Origin: Candidatus Competibacteraceae bacterium
GTDB lineage: Bacteria; Pseudomonadota; Gammaproteobacteria; Competibacterales; Competibacteraceae
Direction of reading: 5' to 3'
Assembly: GCA_016712625.1 (NCBI GenBank)
Contig: JADJQQ010000031.1
Coordinates: forward strand, 58,081-122,080
DNA length: 64,000 bases
Part shown: positions 26,557 through 34,828 of the stretch, piece after piece
Layout: the number at the start of each line of letters is the position of its first letter
Numbering within the stretch: position 1 is the stretch's first letter
The notes under the pieces: generated by a model
Databases searched by the model: none
What the model saw: the letters and a program-made list of their open reading frames with translations, nothing else
Told to the model about the DNA's origin: nothing
Position numbers and translations under genes: made by a program

Positions 26557-27333
26557 TTAACGACGCGGTGGCCAGCCGAAGCTGGCCCAGATCTGGGGGT
26601 CGGCGCGCAACGGGCGGACGCTCAAGGTGGCCAAATCGACGAACGCCCCGTGCGTATCGAGCCGCCCCTCGCGAAACAGGCGCCACAGCAAGGTCAGCGC
26701 GATGTCGGCGACGATCCGGTTTATGGGGAGTGCTTGCCGAGCCAGTGAGTCCGCTGCCGAACAGGAGGGCGCACGATGGGCCTCGTTGAAGGTGGCCAGT
26801 TCGGGATAGAGCTGAAACACGTTGGGCACCCAGCCCGCACCCGTCCGCGCTCGCCAGTGGCCCAAAACCACTTGCGCTTCGTGTTCGTCGTTGCCCGCAT
26901 CCAGCCACCCGATGGGGTTCGTGATGGCGCGTGAGAGCGCCTGTGTCCGTCGTCCCAGATCGGCACGCACCGACGCGCGATCCACGGCGGTGATCAGTAG
27001 ATCGCACGCGCTATCAGCGATCCGCCGGAGAGCGAACCGGTGTGGAACCGCCACCCAATCCAGCCCCAGCGTCAGATTGATGCGCTGGATCAGGGTTTCT
27101 GCTTTGTTTTGGCCGATCTCTCCTGGCCAGAACGCCTGGCGACCGATGTTCGCCTCACGTACTCGGTCGGGATCGAAGACCGTGACGTGTAATCCGCCCG
27201 GATGGCCAAGCGCACGCAGGGCATGATCCAGGGCGGCCAGCGCGCCAAACAGATGCGAGCCGGTGCCGCCCGCACCGATCAACCACACCCGCACCGGGCG
27301 GTGCAACCAGCTCTCAGGAATCTGTAAGGCCAT
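26557..27333 (-). CDS. PRTRC system ThiF family (E1-like) protein
   Basis: 258-aa protein of the ThiF/MoeB/E1 superfamily, enzymes that adenylate the C-terminus of ubiquitin-like proteins. The Rossmann motif LIGAGGTGSHLFG (residues about 18-30) and VFDPDRVREANIGRQAFW, with the conserved Asp and Arg, are visible, as is APSCSAADSLARQALPINR near the C-terminus. RBS GGAG precedes the ATG. It is the last of the recognised PRTRC genes, after protein A. Confidence 0.9.
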   Translation of the reverse strand: MALQIPESWLHRPVRVWLIGAGGTGSHLFGALAALDHALRALGHPGGLHVTVFDPDRVREANIGRQAFWPGEIGQNKAETLIQRINLTLGLDWVAVPHRFALRRIADSACDLLITAVDRASVRADLGRRTQALSRAITNPIGWLDAGNDEHEAQVVLGHWRARTGAGWVPNVFQLYPELATFNEAHRAPSCSAADSLARQALPINRIVADIALTLLWRLFREGRLDTHGAFVDLATLSVRPLRADPQIWASFGWPPRR

Positions 27334-27396
27334 TTGCTTTCTCCGCTGTTAGGGATGCTTTTAGCATCGCATCCGTGTCGCTTCGGGCAAGCGGCA

Positions 27397-28056
27397 TCAC
27401 GTCGTGATGAAGGGCCAACACCAGCGCCACACGACCAGCCGCCAGACCTCTGTTACGGTCTCGATGGTTTCGCGGCGACCGAACCCCACGGCGACATACA
27501 CCCCATCGCCGCCGGTGGCGTCCGCTACATCGTCCTGGGCGGAGAAGGTGGCCTCCCCGAAGCCATGCGAATGAACGTGCAATACCAACTGCGCTTGAAG
27601 CGCTATTGGCAGCGGTTGATAGGCAATATGACCGGCATCGCGGCGCCTGATCGGCGGCTCAAATACCCGGTAGGTCGTGCCATCGTGCGGCAGGTAGGCC
27701 GCCCATTCCCAAGGGCAGGCAGCCACCGCGCGGCGCTTGAGATCATGCCAAAGCGAGGGCGGCGGCGGTGCGTGTCGTAAGCGCACCCCGATCCGAGCCG
27801 ACCCATACGGCAAGCCGTCGGGCAGCGTTGCCAGCGGCAGGCTGGCTTCCAGGGCGGCGGTGCGTGTCTGGACGAACAGGCCATTGCGCGCCAGCACGTA
27901 GCGCGACCGCCCGTCTGCCAGCGGTGGCAGCGGTTCACCGCTGGGCGGCTGAATCAGGGTTTCGGCGGCGGCGCAGCGCCTGATCGGCGGCTCGAACACC
28001 CCGTAAAATAAGGGGGATTGACGGGATTCACTGCACAATCTCCTCAACCCAGGCAC
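27397..28056 (-). CDS. PRTRC system protein A (JAMM-like motif)
   Basis: Up to 219 aa. The C-terminal domain contains VLHVHSHGFGEATFSAQD, which fits the JAMM metalloprotease signature H-x-H-x7-S-x-x-D (HSH, then Ser and Asp). JAMM enzymes remove ubiquitin-like modifiers, and this gene lies between the E2-like protein B and the E1-like ThiF. Just before it LVARN-like text (RYVLARNGLFVQTR) is typical of protein A. The first start is a GTG overlapping protein B by 29 bases; an internal GTG at 27999 is also possible. The phrase VFEPPIRR occurs twice, near residues 22 and 130. Confidence 0.85.
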   Translation of the reverse strand: MPGLRRLCSESRQSPLFYGVFEPPIRRCAAAETLIQPPSGEPLPPLADGRSRYVLARNGLFVQTRTAALEASLPLATLPDGLPYGSARIGVRLRHAPPPPSLWHDLKRRAVAACPWEWAAYLPHDGTTYRVFEPPIRRRDAGHIAYQPLPIALQAQLVLHVHSHGFGEATFSAQDDVADATGGDGVYVAVGFGRRETIETVTEVWRLVVWRWCWPFITT

Positions 28057-28759
28057 TCAATGTCCGATGGAAGGACGCGAGTGCGGCGCTCGGAAAATGG
28101 GCTGCGCCGTCTAGCCGTTGCCAAAAAGCAAAATGGGTTTCGGTGCCGATCCGCTCTTGCCCAGCCAGCATGAGCGTGCGGTCATGACTCACATGGCTAA
28201 AATGCGTGTCACAGACGGTCGCTTCCCACGCGGGAAGGGCGGTAATCGCCCCCTCGGGCGGTGGCTCGGCATTCCCCAGACACACCGCACCGTGGGCGTT
28301 GACGTTCATGAGCGGGGCATGACAGAGCATCGTGTTCGGTTGGGGGCGACCATTGCGGGCCAGTGCGGCGCACCAGAGATCACGGCCCCGCGCCACGAAC
28401 ACTAAAGGCGGCCAGGGCACGCGAAAACCGAAGCGTTCGCCGTGCAGTAAAAACCAGATCGGGGCGATGTGGGCGCGCCGCCACCAGACGGAAAAATCCC
28501 GGCCGCGCGCCAACAAGGTGTTGGGAAGCCACACGGTATCGTCCACCGGGGTCTGATCGGCGAGTGTCGCCAACCAGCCGTGCAGGTCGCGGTGGGTGAG
28601 GGGCCGACCCGCGCCGATGACCGACTGGCCGGAACGGGTGGCCCGTAACGGGTGAACGGTGGCGAGCAGCCGCCCTTGGCAGGTGTAGAGCAGGAATGCG
28701 GCGCGCGGAACGGGCAGATCGGGCAGATCGGGCAGCATGGTGAGTGACATGATGGCCAT
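28028..28759 (-). CDS. PRTRC system protein B (E2-like Cys motif)
   Basis: 243-aa protein. The segment CHAPLMNVNAHGAVCLGNAE (about residues 145-164) resembles the active site of E2 ubiquitin-conjugating enzymes, which read HPN...G.ICL, with the catalytic Cys before Leu. The upstream region (FLLYTCQGRLLATVHP) is typical of PRTRC protein B. Start supported by GGAGG seven bases upstream. The stop lies within the start region of protein A, implying coupling. Confidence 0.87.
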   Translation of the reverse strand: MAIMSLTMLPDLPDLPVPRAAFLLYTCQGRLLATVHPLRATRSGQSVIGAGRPLTHRDLHGWLATLADQTPVDDTVWLPNTLLARGRDFSVWWRRAHIAPIWFLLHGERFGFRVPWPPLVFVARGRDLWCAALARNGRPQPNTMLCHAPLMNVNAHGAVCLGNAEPPPEGAITALPAWEATVCDTHFSHVSHDRTLMLAGQERIGTETHFAFWQRLDGAAHFPSAALASFHRTLSAWVEEIVQ

Positions 28760-28843
28760 CGGAAACCTCCAAAACGGGGACGTGAGGAGCGGCTAAACGA
28801 TGATTCAGCCTCTCACGGAATCAGCATCAGGCCAGACGGCGTC

Positions 28844-29965
28844 CTATTCAAAGGGCAACCCCTGGGCGGCGGCGTCCGCTTGGCAGGCCCCGATCAAAAG
28901 GCCCTGGCCAATGGCGAAGGCCAGCAGGGTCTCGTACAGCGCCGGGGTGTCCGGGTCAGCGCGCAAGGCCCAGCCGCACCCTTCGCTGTTGGAGAGATAT
29001 TCAACTGATTCTTCCAGCCAGGTCGCTTCCCACGGCTCGTTGAAACCCAGAGGCTGGCCATAGGCCAATGGCTCCGCATCCGTCTCCACCAGGAGCGCCT
29101 GTGCGGGCGATTGCGGCCAGCGTCGGCAGGCGCGGCGCAAGGTCAAGACCGCCCGCCGCAGCCAGCGACACCAGGGCGTTGAGGCCAGACCGGGCCGGCG
29201 TCGCCAGCGCCACAGTCGCCGAAGGAGGCCACAGAGGATGATCCTGTCCTCTGGCGGGTGGCCTCGCGCGTGCCAGCGTCGCAGCCAGATCGGCTGTGGC
29301 TCATAAAAGGCGGTCTGTTGCGCCCACCACCTCTCGAACTCGTCTTGATCGTTCCAGCCAAACCAATCCGACCACGCCTCGTTTTCGCTGGCCGCCGCCC
29401 AACGGGTACCGGGATCGGTGTGACCCAGGGCGGCGATTTCGTGGTAGGCGGATGCGGACTCATCCGCCCAGCAACCCGCCCAATCGCGCAACAGGACGCA
29501 TTCGGTCAGGCGGCAGCCGATCAGGGAGAGCGTCTGCGCCACCGCCACCGCCACCGCGGGTGGTAGCTCGTCCAGATGGAAGGTATGGGGCCAGAGATTT
29601 TCCAGCGCCAGAAACAGAGACGGGTCGTCGTCGGTATCGACCAGAGTGAGGGTGGCAAACGGCGCCCAATCCGGCATTCGGGCGGGGTCGAGGACGCAGC
29701 GGCGGGCGGTGGCCTCGATCCAGACCGGCAGTCCGCTCAGCGCCTCGCCCAGTAACCGATACAACGCCGCATTCGGCGTGGGACTGTCGAAGGCCGCGTC
29801 CAACGCGGCCTCGGTGAGCCAACCGCCCTCCACGGCCAGCCGCAGCAGCGCCGCCACACACCGCCGACGCGGATGAAGCCAGGCGTGGTAAGCCCCCTCG
29901 CGCAGCCGCGCCCAGGCGAGGCCCGTGAGATCGCGCGCCCGCCGGGGAAGCCGCAACGGATTCAC
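28844..29965 (-). CDS. PRTRC system protein F
   Basis: 373-aa protein, rich in Trp and Arg, ending GQGLLIGACQADAAAQGL. It occupies the place of protein F between C and B in other PRTRC cassettes. I chose the GTG start that overlaps the preceding gene's stop (GTGA); a longer reading frame upstream runs through that gene and is likely spurious. Segments include LENLWPHTFHLDELPP and ALGHTDPGTRW. No enzymatic motif is visible, and no biochemical function is known to me. Confidence 0.75.
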   Translation of the reverse strand: MNPLRLPRRARDLTGLAWARLREGAYHAWLHPRRRCVAALLRLAVEGGWLTEAALDAAFDSPTPNAALYRLLGEALSGLPVWIEATARRCVLDPARMPDWAPFATLTLVDTDDDPSLFLALENLWPHTFHLDELPPAVAVAVAQTLSLIGCRLTECVLLRDWAGCWADESASAYHEIAALGHTDPGTRWAAASENEAWSDWFGWNDQDEFERWWAQQTAFYEPQPIWLRRWHARGHPPEDRIILCGLLRRLWRWRRRPGLASTPWCRWLRRAVLTLRRACRRWPQSPAQALLVETDAEPLAYGQPLGFNEPWEATWLEESVEYLSNSEGCGWALRADPDTPALYETLLAFAIGQGLLIGACQADAAAQGLPFE

Positions 29966-30165
29966 GGGGGCGGCAGCAGGTGGGGCGGCAGATCGAGCGC
30001 ATGAAGGCGGCGGCGTTCGCCGCCGGGTAGCGGGTCGAACAGGTGTTCCAGTCGATGGCGGCATCGAACATTCTCCGCGAAAACGGGTCGGTCCAGCGGG
30101 TCGGCGAGCGCGGGCAGCGCCCCTTCGCACGCCCAGGCCCGCAAGCGATCCAGGCCATTAGCCAT
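29962..30165 (-). CDS. Short gene between PRTRC C and F
   Basis: 67-aa frame (MANGLDRLRAWACEGALP, ending LHALDLPPHLLPPP). Its start overlaps the end of protein C by eight bases and its stop overlaps the GTG of protein F by four, so it is packed like a real gene. It may be the displaced N-terminal part of protein F, since C and F are often neighbours; in that case a frameshift separates the two. No family recognised. Confidence 0.5.
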   Translation of the reverse strand: MANGLDRLRAWACEGALPALADPLDRPVFAENVRCRHRLEHLFDPLPGGERRRLHALDLPPHLLPPP

Positions 30166-30373
30166 TGGTCTTGACCGGGGGCTTTTCGATGGGATAAACC
30201 CACACGCCGTCACGCTCGTAGGGTTCGCCCAGCAAGGCGTTGGCACAGTGTGGATAGGTCGGCGCAAAGGCTTTCACCGCCTCGTGGGGCGATAAGGACG
30301 GCGCGGGGTCGGGCAGTTCGAGGCTGCCGATTTGAAAGCGACGGATCAAGGGTTGCACGGTCAGCGCGGTCAT
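30158..30373 (-). CDS. PRTRC system protein C (possible ubiquitin-like)
   Basis: 71-aa protein: RRFQIGSLELPDPAPSLSPH, then EAVKAFAPTYPHCANALLGEP and a C-terminus VYPIEKPPVKTNG. This is the usual size and pattern of protein C. It is small, ends in Gly, and sits with E1-like, E2-like and JAMM-like genes, so a ubiquitin-like modifier role is attractive; that is inference, since the fold cannot be seen in the sequence. AGGAG lies six bases before the ATG. Confidence 0.85.
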   Translation of the reverse strand: MTALTVQPLIRRFQIGSLELPDPAPSLSPHEAVKAFAPTYPHCANALLGEPYERDGVWVYPIEKPPVKTNG

Positions 30374-30399
30374 CAACTTCTCCTGATCATCAAGGGGGC

Positions 30400-30840
30400 T
30401 CAAAATAAACTGTCGGGATTCACGGTGAGATCGACGGCGGGCTGTGAGGTCGCCGCCCCGGCTTGACTGACGGCCTCCGCCGGGGCGGATTCCGGCGGGT
30501 CGCATGGCGCTCGCTTCGTTTGGCTAGCCTGTCGCGCCTGCCGCACCGCTGTCTCCAGGGCCGCCAGGCCGTCCGCTTCCATGCGCAATGCCGCGCGCTG
30601 GCGACCGTACCGCGCCAGGGCGGCGGGCAATTCCTGATCCAGCGCCGCTGGCGTTCCCCGCACGACCAAAGGCTGGTGCAGGGCCTCGCGGGCCGCGTGC
30701 AGCGCGGGATCGCTGGCTGCCGCCGAGGGCTTGAGCTGCGGCAGCACCAGCACGGTCAGTACCGCCCCCTCACGGCGGAGTTCAAAATGCAGCGTTTCTT
30801 CCGCCCCAAGACAGGTTGCCAGTACGCTAAACAGAGCCAT
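30400..30840 (-). CDS. PRTRC system protein E
   Basis: 146-aa protein starting MALFSVLATCLGAEETLHFE, followed by LRREGAVLTVLVLPQLKP and GTPAALDQELPAALARY, the pattern of PRTRC protein E. The chosen ATG has GGAG six bases upstream; upstream starts add a non-family extension. The C-terminus is low complexity. It lies 125 bases after parB and 26 before protein C. Function unknown. Confidence 0.82.
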   Translation of the reverse strand: MALFSVLATCLGAEETLHFELRREGAVLTVLVLPQLKPSAAASDPALHAAREALHQPLVVRGTPAALDQELPAALARYGRQRAALRMEADGLAALETAVRQARQASQTKRAPCDPPESAPAEAVSQAGAATSQPAVDLTVNPDSLF

Positions 30841-30965
30841 TACGATCTCCAATCGGTTGATATAATAGTATTTTTTCATAAGACCGACGTAGGGCAAGCA
30901 CCGGCGTCGGCGGTAGGGTGTGAGGAGGTGAGCGCCTCATCGGGTGCTGACGCCGTAGGCCCGGT

Positions 30966-32762
30966 TCAGGACGCCAGGCGTTGAAAGCGCGTTGCGATGG
31001 CGTCGGGTAGCCAGGCCGAGAAATCGAAGGTCGTTTGTTCCAGCGCGGCGATCAAATCAGCCAGTTTGCCGTCGATCAGCCGGTCAAAGGCTTTCGTGTC
31101 CGTCGGGGATGGGCGCTGGGTGCGCCCATACCACGCGGCGAAGGTTTCTTCCGTCGGTGAACGGGCGCTACGGAGCAAGCCCTCGATAGCCGCTTTGGTC
31201 TGTGCGCGCCAAAACGTCGTATCCGGGCTAAAGGCGCTGGTAAGATCAATGTGAGCGACCGCCAGCGCCGTTTGCGCCGCCTGCACTGTCTCACTCTGAC
31301 CTGGAAGATCACCGCGATTGGCGTCCCGATGGCGCACGAGGTGCTGCACCAGGGCGAGGCGCAGGTGCTCTTTTTGATCGGTCGTCAGCGGATAAAAGGC
31401 TGCAATCAGACCCGCGTGCCGTTGTAAAGGCGCGGTCTCCGTCAGGCCCACCGCCAGCAGGACGCTCCGTGGCGCTCCGGCGTCGCGATACAGCGCCGCC
31501 AGCGTCCACGCCGCCAGGAGAGCGGGATCACGGCTAACCGCCTTGGCGGCTTGGTGGCGTACCCACCCATCGATCCATACCTCCACTTTCTTTGGGTTGC
31601 CCGCCGCCCGCGGTGGTGGGGCCGTCACGGGCTGGGCCACGGGCCGGACATCGACGGGGGAAGGGGTAGCGACCGGATGGGCGGCAGTGACTTTCTCGTG
31701 GTGGCAGGCCCGATCAGTACACAGCGGGGCCTCGACCCCGCCTTCCTGGCCGGGTTGGCTGGACAAACGCGCCGCGAAAGCGCGACAGGTCTGACAGGCG
31801 GCGAACTGGGCGGCCCCCACGCCATTCGACCCCGTGGCGGCTAGCGTCGTCCAGGTGTTCGGTGCGCGTTCCGTATCCAGAAACACCGACGGATACGTGG
31901 TTTCCAGTTCGGCTTTTTTCGCCAAAAGCGCCTGGCGCGTTTTTTCCGCATGGCAGGCCCGGTTCTGGCAGCGGCCTTCGCCCACCGCGTCGGCAAACAG
32001 CGCCGCCTGGCGCGTGGAATGATGCGGACAGGTCGCGCAGTCGGTTTTGTCGAAAATCGCCGCGTTCAAATCAAGCGCAAAGCCACTGATACGCGCTTTG
32101 AGCGCCGCCACTGAAATGGCATCGCTCAAGATTTTGGCCAGCGTGCCGGTCTGGGTCGCTTCCGGCAGGCCCGCCAGCAGCTCCGCATGACCGAGCTTGA
32201 TCCGGCGTTGCGTGAGCGCCTCCAGCACGGCGGGGGCCGCGTGCAACAGCAGCAGACGCGCCTCCAGCTTGGGCAACGACCAGCCCAGCAGCCGCGCCGC
32301 TTCGGCCCGATCCCCTTCACAGTCCCCCACGAACCGTTGCGCGAAGCGCGCTTCTTCCGCCGCCGAGAGGTTAACGCGGAAATGCGGGTTGTTTTCCAAG
32401 TCTGCCAGCACCAGCGCCTGACGCTCATCGGCCAGACGAACCGTGACCGGCACGGCGGACAGACCGACGGCGCGCGCCGCCCGTAACCGCCGTTCACCGG
32501 CAATCAGCCAAAAGCGCGGTGCGGCGGGATCATAGTCCGGCGCGGGCCGCACCCACAGTGCCTGCTGGACGCCATGCCGCTCGACCGACGCCACCAACGC
32601 GGCGAACTCGGCGTCCTCGAAAAAGGTGCGCGGGTTAAACTCTGGCCGAACCGCGATCCAGTCCGGCGGCAGATACAGTAACTGCCCATCGACGGCGATC
32701 AGGGGCAGGGTGGGCGTCATCACGGGTAGGGCGGGCATCACCCTCGCAAGCGGGGCATTCAT
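30966..32762 (-). CDS. PRTRC system ParB family protein
   Basis: 598-aa ParB-like protein, first gene of the cassette. The N-terminal domain has NPRTFFEDAEFAALVASV, GVQQALWVRP and the GERRLRAAR box (about residue 90), then ADLENNPHFRVNLSAAEEAR and a helix-turn-helix. The middle contains Cys clusters (CATCPHH, CQNRACH, CQTCRAF, CTDRACHHEK) probably binding zinc. This is longer than chromosomal ParB (about 300) but normal for PRTRC. GGAG precedes the ATG. It may bind the element's own centromere; a ParA gene is present 14 kb away. Confidence 0.92.
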   Translation of the reverse strand: MNAPLARVMPALPVMTPTLPLIAVDGQLLYLPPDWIAVRPEFNPRTFFEDAEFAALVASVERHGVQQALWVRPAPDYDPAAPRFWLIAGERRLRAARAVGLSAVPVTVRLADERQALVLADLENNPHFRVNLSAAEEARFAQRFVGDCEGDRAEAARLLGWSLPKLEARLLLLHAAPAVLEALTQRRIKLGHAELLAGLPEATQTGTLAKILSDAISVAALKARISGFALDLNAAIFDKTDCATCPHHSTRQAALFADAVGEGRCQNRACHAEKTRQALLAKKAELETTYPSVFLDTERAPNTWTTLAATGSNGVGAAQFAACQTCRAFAARLSSQPGQEGGVEAPLCTDRACHHEKVTAAHPVATPSPVDVRPVAQPVTAPPPRAAGNPKKVEVWIDGWVRHQAAKAVSRDPALLAAWTLAALYRDAGAPRSVLLAVGLTETAPLQRHAGLIAAFYPLTTDQKEHLRLALVQHLVRHRDANRGDLPGQSETVQAAQTALAVAHIDLTSAFSPDTTFWRAQTKAAIEGLLRSARSPTEETFAAWYGRTQRPSPTDTKAFDRLIDGKLADLIAALEQTTFDFSAWLPDAIATRFQRLAS

Positions 32763-33074
32763 CAGAGAGAACTCCGGTGGGGAAAGCTATGTTCAGCATC
32801 CCACCAAAGTGGATGGAGGCAAGCGCGGCGCGGCGATCACCCCAACCTGGCTGTAGGCTTCTCTGAATAGCGAGGCGGTGGATTAACTGGCTGGCGGGTT
32901 TCTGAAACCGCGCATGATCGCTAAGGGCAACAAAAACGCATTCATGTATTTCCATAGCTACGTATTTGTATAGCCATGTAGATACGTATTTCAGTTGGAA
33001 CCGATCTGCTTGCCGCCACGGGGTATGGCTCGCTATAGCGGCCGCCTCTTTCTCCCTAAGCCAGACGGATTGTC
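32763..33074. promoter_or_regulatory. Upstream region of the PRTRC operon
   Basis: About 310 bp between the divergent parB gene and the tniQ remnant. It must contain the PRTRC promoter. The stretch around 32940-32990 is AT-richer, with the words TACGTATTTGTATAG and GATACGTATTTCAG forming a near-repeat of ACGTATTT. No clear -35/-10 pair can be assigned with confidence. Confidence 0.35.
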
Positions 33075-33605
33075 GTGTACCGTGCGCGGTGGCACGGGCC
33101 GCCATTGGAATGTGAAATTGATGGCAGGGGGGTCTCCTTATCCCCCATCCAGCATTCATCCTCGCTTTTATATCATCTCCGTAGGACGCTGTACGCATTC
33201 ATGCCGCCCTGCCAACGACTATTACTCGCCCCAGCATCCAAGGTGGATTTCTGCTGCCACATCACCCAAATAGACGGTAGGCGCCTGGAGCACTTGAACC
33301 ACCGTGGCAAGCGCGAGGCGTTGCTCGCCCGGCAGGCCGGACAACCGGTTTCGGCTTTGCGAGCGCTGACACTGGACCGCTATATCAGCTCCTTGTTTGA
33401 AAGCGTGAACCGCGCGGGAAACACGCCTTGGATTTTGCCGGTGGGTGTCTTCCATCGCCGCCGTCGCGGCGTGCCATTTTGTCCGCTATGCTTGCAAACC
33501 GAGGGGTTCTGTGGGCACTCTGAACGATGCGCCTGCTTGGTAGGGGCGCTCAATCTGGCGGTGATCCAACTGGTAGCGGATCGCTTGCCGGTCGCGGCTT
33601 TTTAA
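33075..33605 (+). pseudogene. tniQ/tnsD-like remnant
   Basis: The frame (176 codons) includes FCCHITQIDGRRLEHLN, ALRALTLDRYISSLFESV, NTPWILPVGVFHRRRRGVPF and CPLCLQTE. This order, ending in a CPxCL zinc motif, is that of the TniQ/TnsD target-selection proteins of Tn7/Tn5053-like transposons. The part that normally follows (a WR..F segment and a second zinc pair) is missing, and nuclease-like sequence starts instead, so this is a truncated copy. No transposase genes accompany it. Confidence 0.5.
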
Positions 33606-34828
33606 CTTTGGATACTGGCCGCGGGCCGCTTCCCATTCCGCCCCAGCCAATAATCCGGCCCGCGGATCGGCGTAGCGCCAGCTTCGAAGGACTGGCGAAT
33701 GGCTCGCAGAACCGCTTTCCGCTGACCTGGTCGGACCGCAAGGCCAAGATCAGCAAGATCGTCGGTTGGACAGTGTGCGAGGCATTCCCCCGCGGCAGCC
33801 ACGCGATGGCGGCAGCGGTTCTCGATTTCTGGACAAGCGACTTGGCTGCCCTGACTGAGCGCCTGAAGAAAGGAACCCCTGGACTTGAGCCCACGCTGTG
33901 CGAGCGCCCAATTCTGAAGATCGGGCAACAGCTCATCGAGTTGCCTTGGATGTTCGGTCTGCAAAACAACAGTACCGCGGCCATCAACAATCTTCGCCGT
34001 CTCGGGGCGCGCCGTGGGGAGGCCAGACTCGAAACACGCCGCATTGAGGAGCGCCTCGGCAATCAGCTTGAGTCGCGCGGATTCCGCGTCGTGCTGAACT
34101 GGCTGCCTGAGGATGACGCGCGAGCTGGCGAGGTCGATCTGATCTGCGCACTTGAGCAAACGGTGCTGGTCATGGAGGTGAAATCGACCTTTATGCGGCA
34201 GTCCCAGCGCGATGCTTGGCTGCACCGTACAACGACGCTTCGCAAGGCGGGCCAACAGGTAAGGGACAAAGTCGCCGCCGTGCGTAGAGCTTTGGCACCG
34301 AATGACGCGCTTGCCCAAAAGCTGGGAATTCGTGGAGCAAGCGATCCGCTCACTTCGCTCACAATGCATGGCTGGATCGTCGATACCTCAATCGAATGTG
34401 ATCATCAAAGGTTCAGCGGTTTTCTCAAGGTGTCCTTGGGGGAAGTGCTGATCGCCTTGCGCGACGATCACTACCTTCTCAATGATCCCGAAGGCATCTT
34501 TTCCGGTCGCTTTCTGGAACCGGGCTTTGCGCCTCCGGAAAACCCTCGACAGCAGGCAACGCTTTACCCATCCGGTTTTTCTGCCAGCCAGTTTATTCGT
34601 GTGATCGAACAGGGGGTTTGCGGGGTAAGTAAAACCTGCGGTGATCGACCGAATAATCAACCAAACCGAAAACGTTCCATCACCAGCTTGGCCTTTGATC
34701 TGGCGTTGCGGGCGCGGTGCGAGTTCTCAAACCGTATCGCTTACCCAGTACCTGCTTCGGAACTCCGAACCAGCACCATCAGATGCTCTCGTGCCCGCGT
34801 CGCTGCCACATATTTTTCAAATCGATGA
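33527..34828 (+). CDS. NERD/PD-(D/E)XK-like nuclease, 5' end probably replaced
   Basis: Frame of 433 codons. The recognisable region is RAGEVDLICALEQTVLVMEV followed by KST (about residues 205-230): Asp, then Glu-x-Lys, the core of PD-(D/E)XK nucleases, in a NERD-like spacing. Helical regions flank it. The first 30 or so codons overlap the tniQ remnant in another frame and look like junction sequence, so the authentic N-terminus is missing. The last about 40 codons overlap the 3' end of the convergent UvrD gene and may also be unnatural. It could be an orphan effector of the neighbouring island. Confidence 0.5.
   Translation: MRLLGRGAQSGGDPTGSGSLAGRGFLTLDTGRGPLPIPPQPIIRPADRRSASFEGLANGSQNRFPLTWSDRKAKISKIVGWTVCEAFPRGSHAMAAAVLDFWTSDLAALTERLKKGTPGLEPTLCERPILKIGQQLIELPWMFGLQNNSTAAINNLRRLGARRGEARLETRRIEERLGNQLESRGFRVVLNWLPEDDARAGEVDLICALEQTVLVMEVKSTFMRQSQRDAWLHRTTTLRKAGQQVRDKVAAVRRALAPNDALAQKLGIRGASDPLTSLTMHGWIVDTSIECDHQRFSGFLKVSLGEVLIALRDDHYLLNDPEGIFSGRFLEPGFAPPENPRQQATLYPSGFSASQFIRVIEQGVCGVSKTCGDRPNNQPNRKRSITSLAFDLALRARCEFSNRIAYPVPASELRTSTIRCSRARVAATYFSNR

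Noticed and set aside
28844..30130. Upstream-extended version of PRTRC protein F (428 codons)
   Set aside because: The extra N-terminus is Arg/Pro/Ala-rich and overlaps the 67-aa gene in another frame; the GTG overlapping that gene's stop is a better start.
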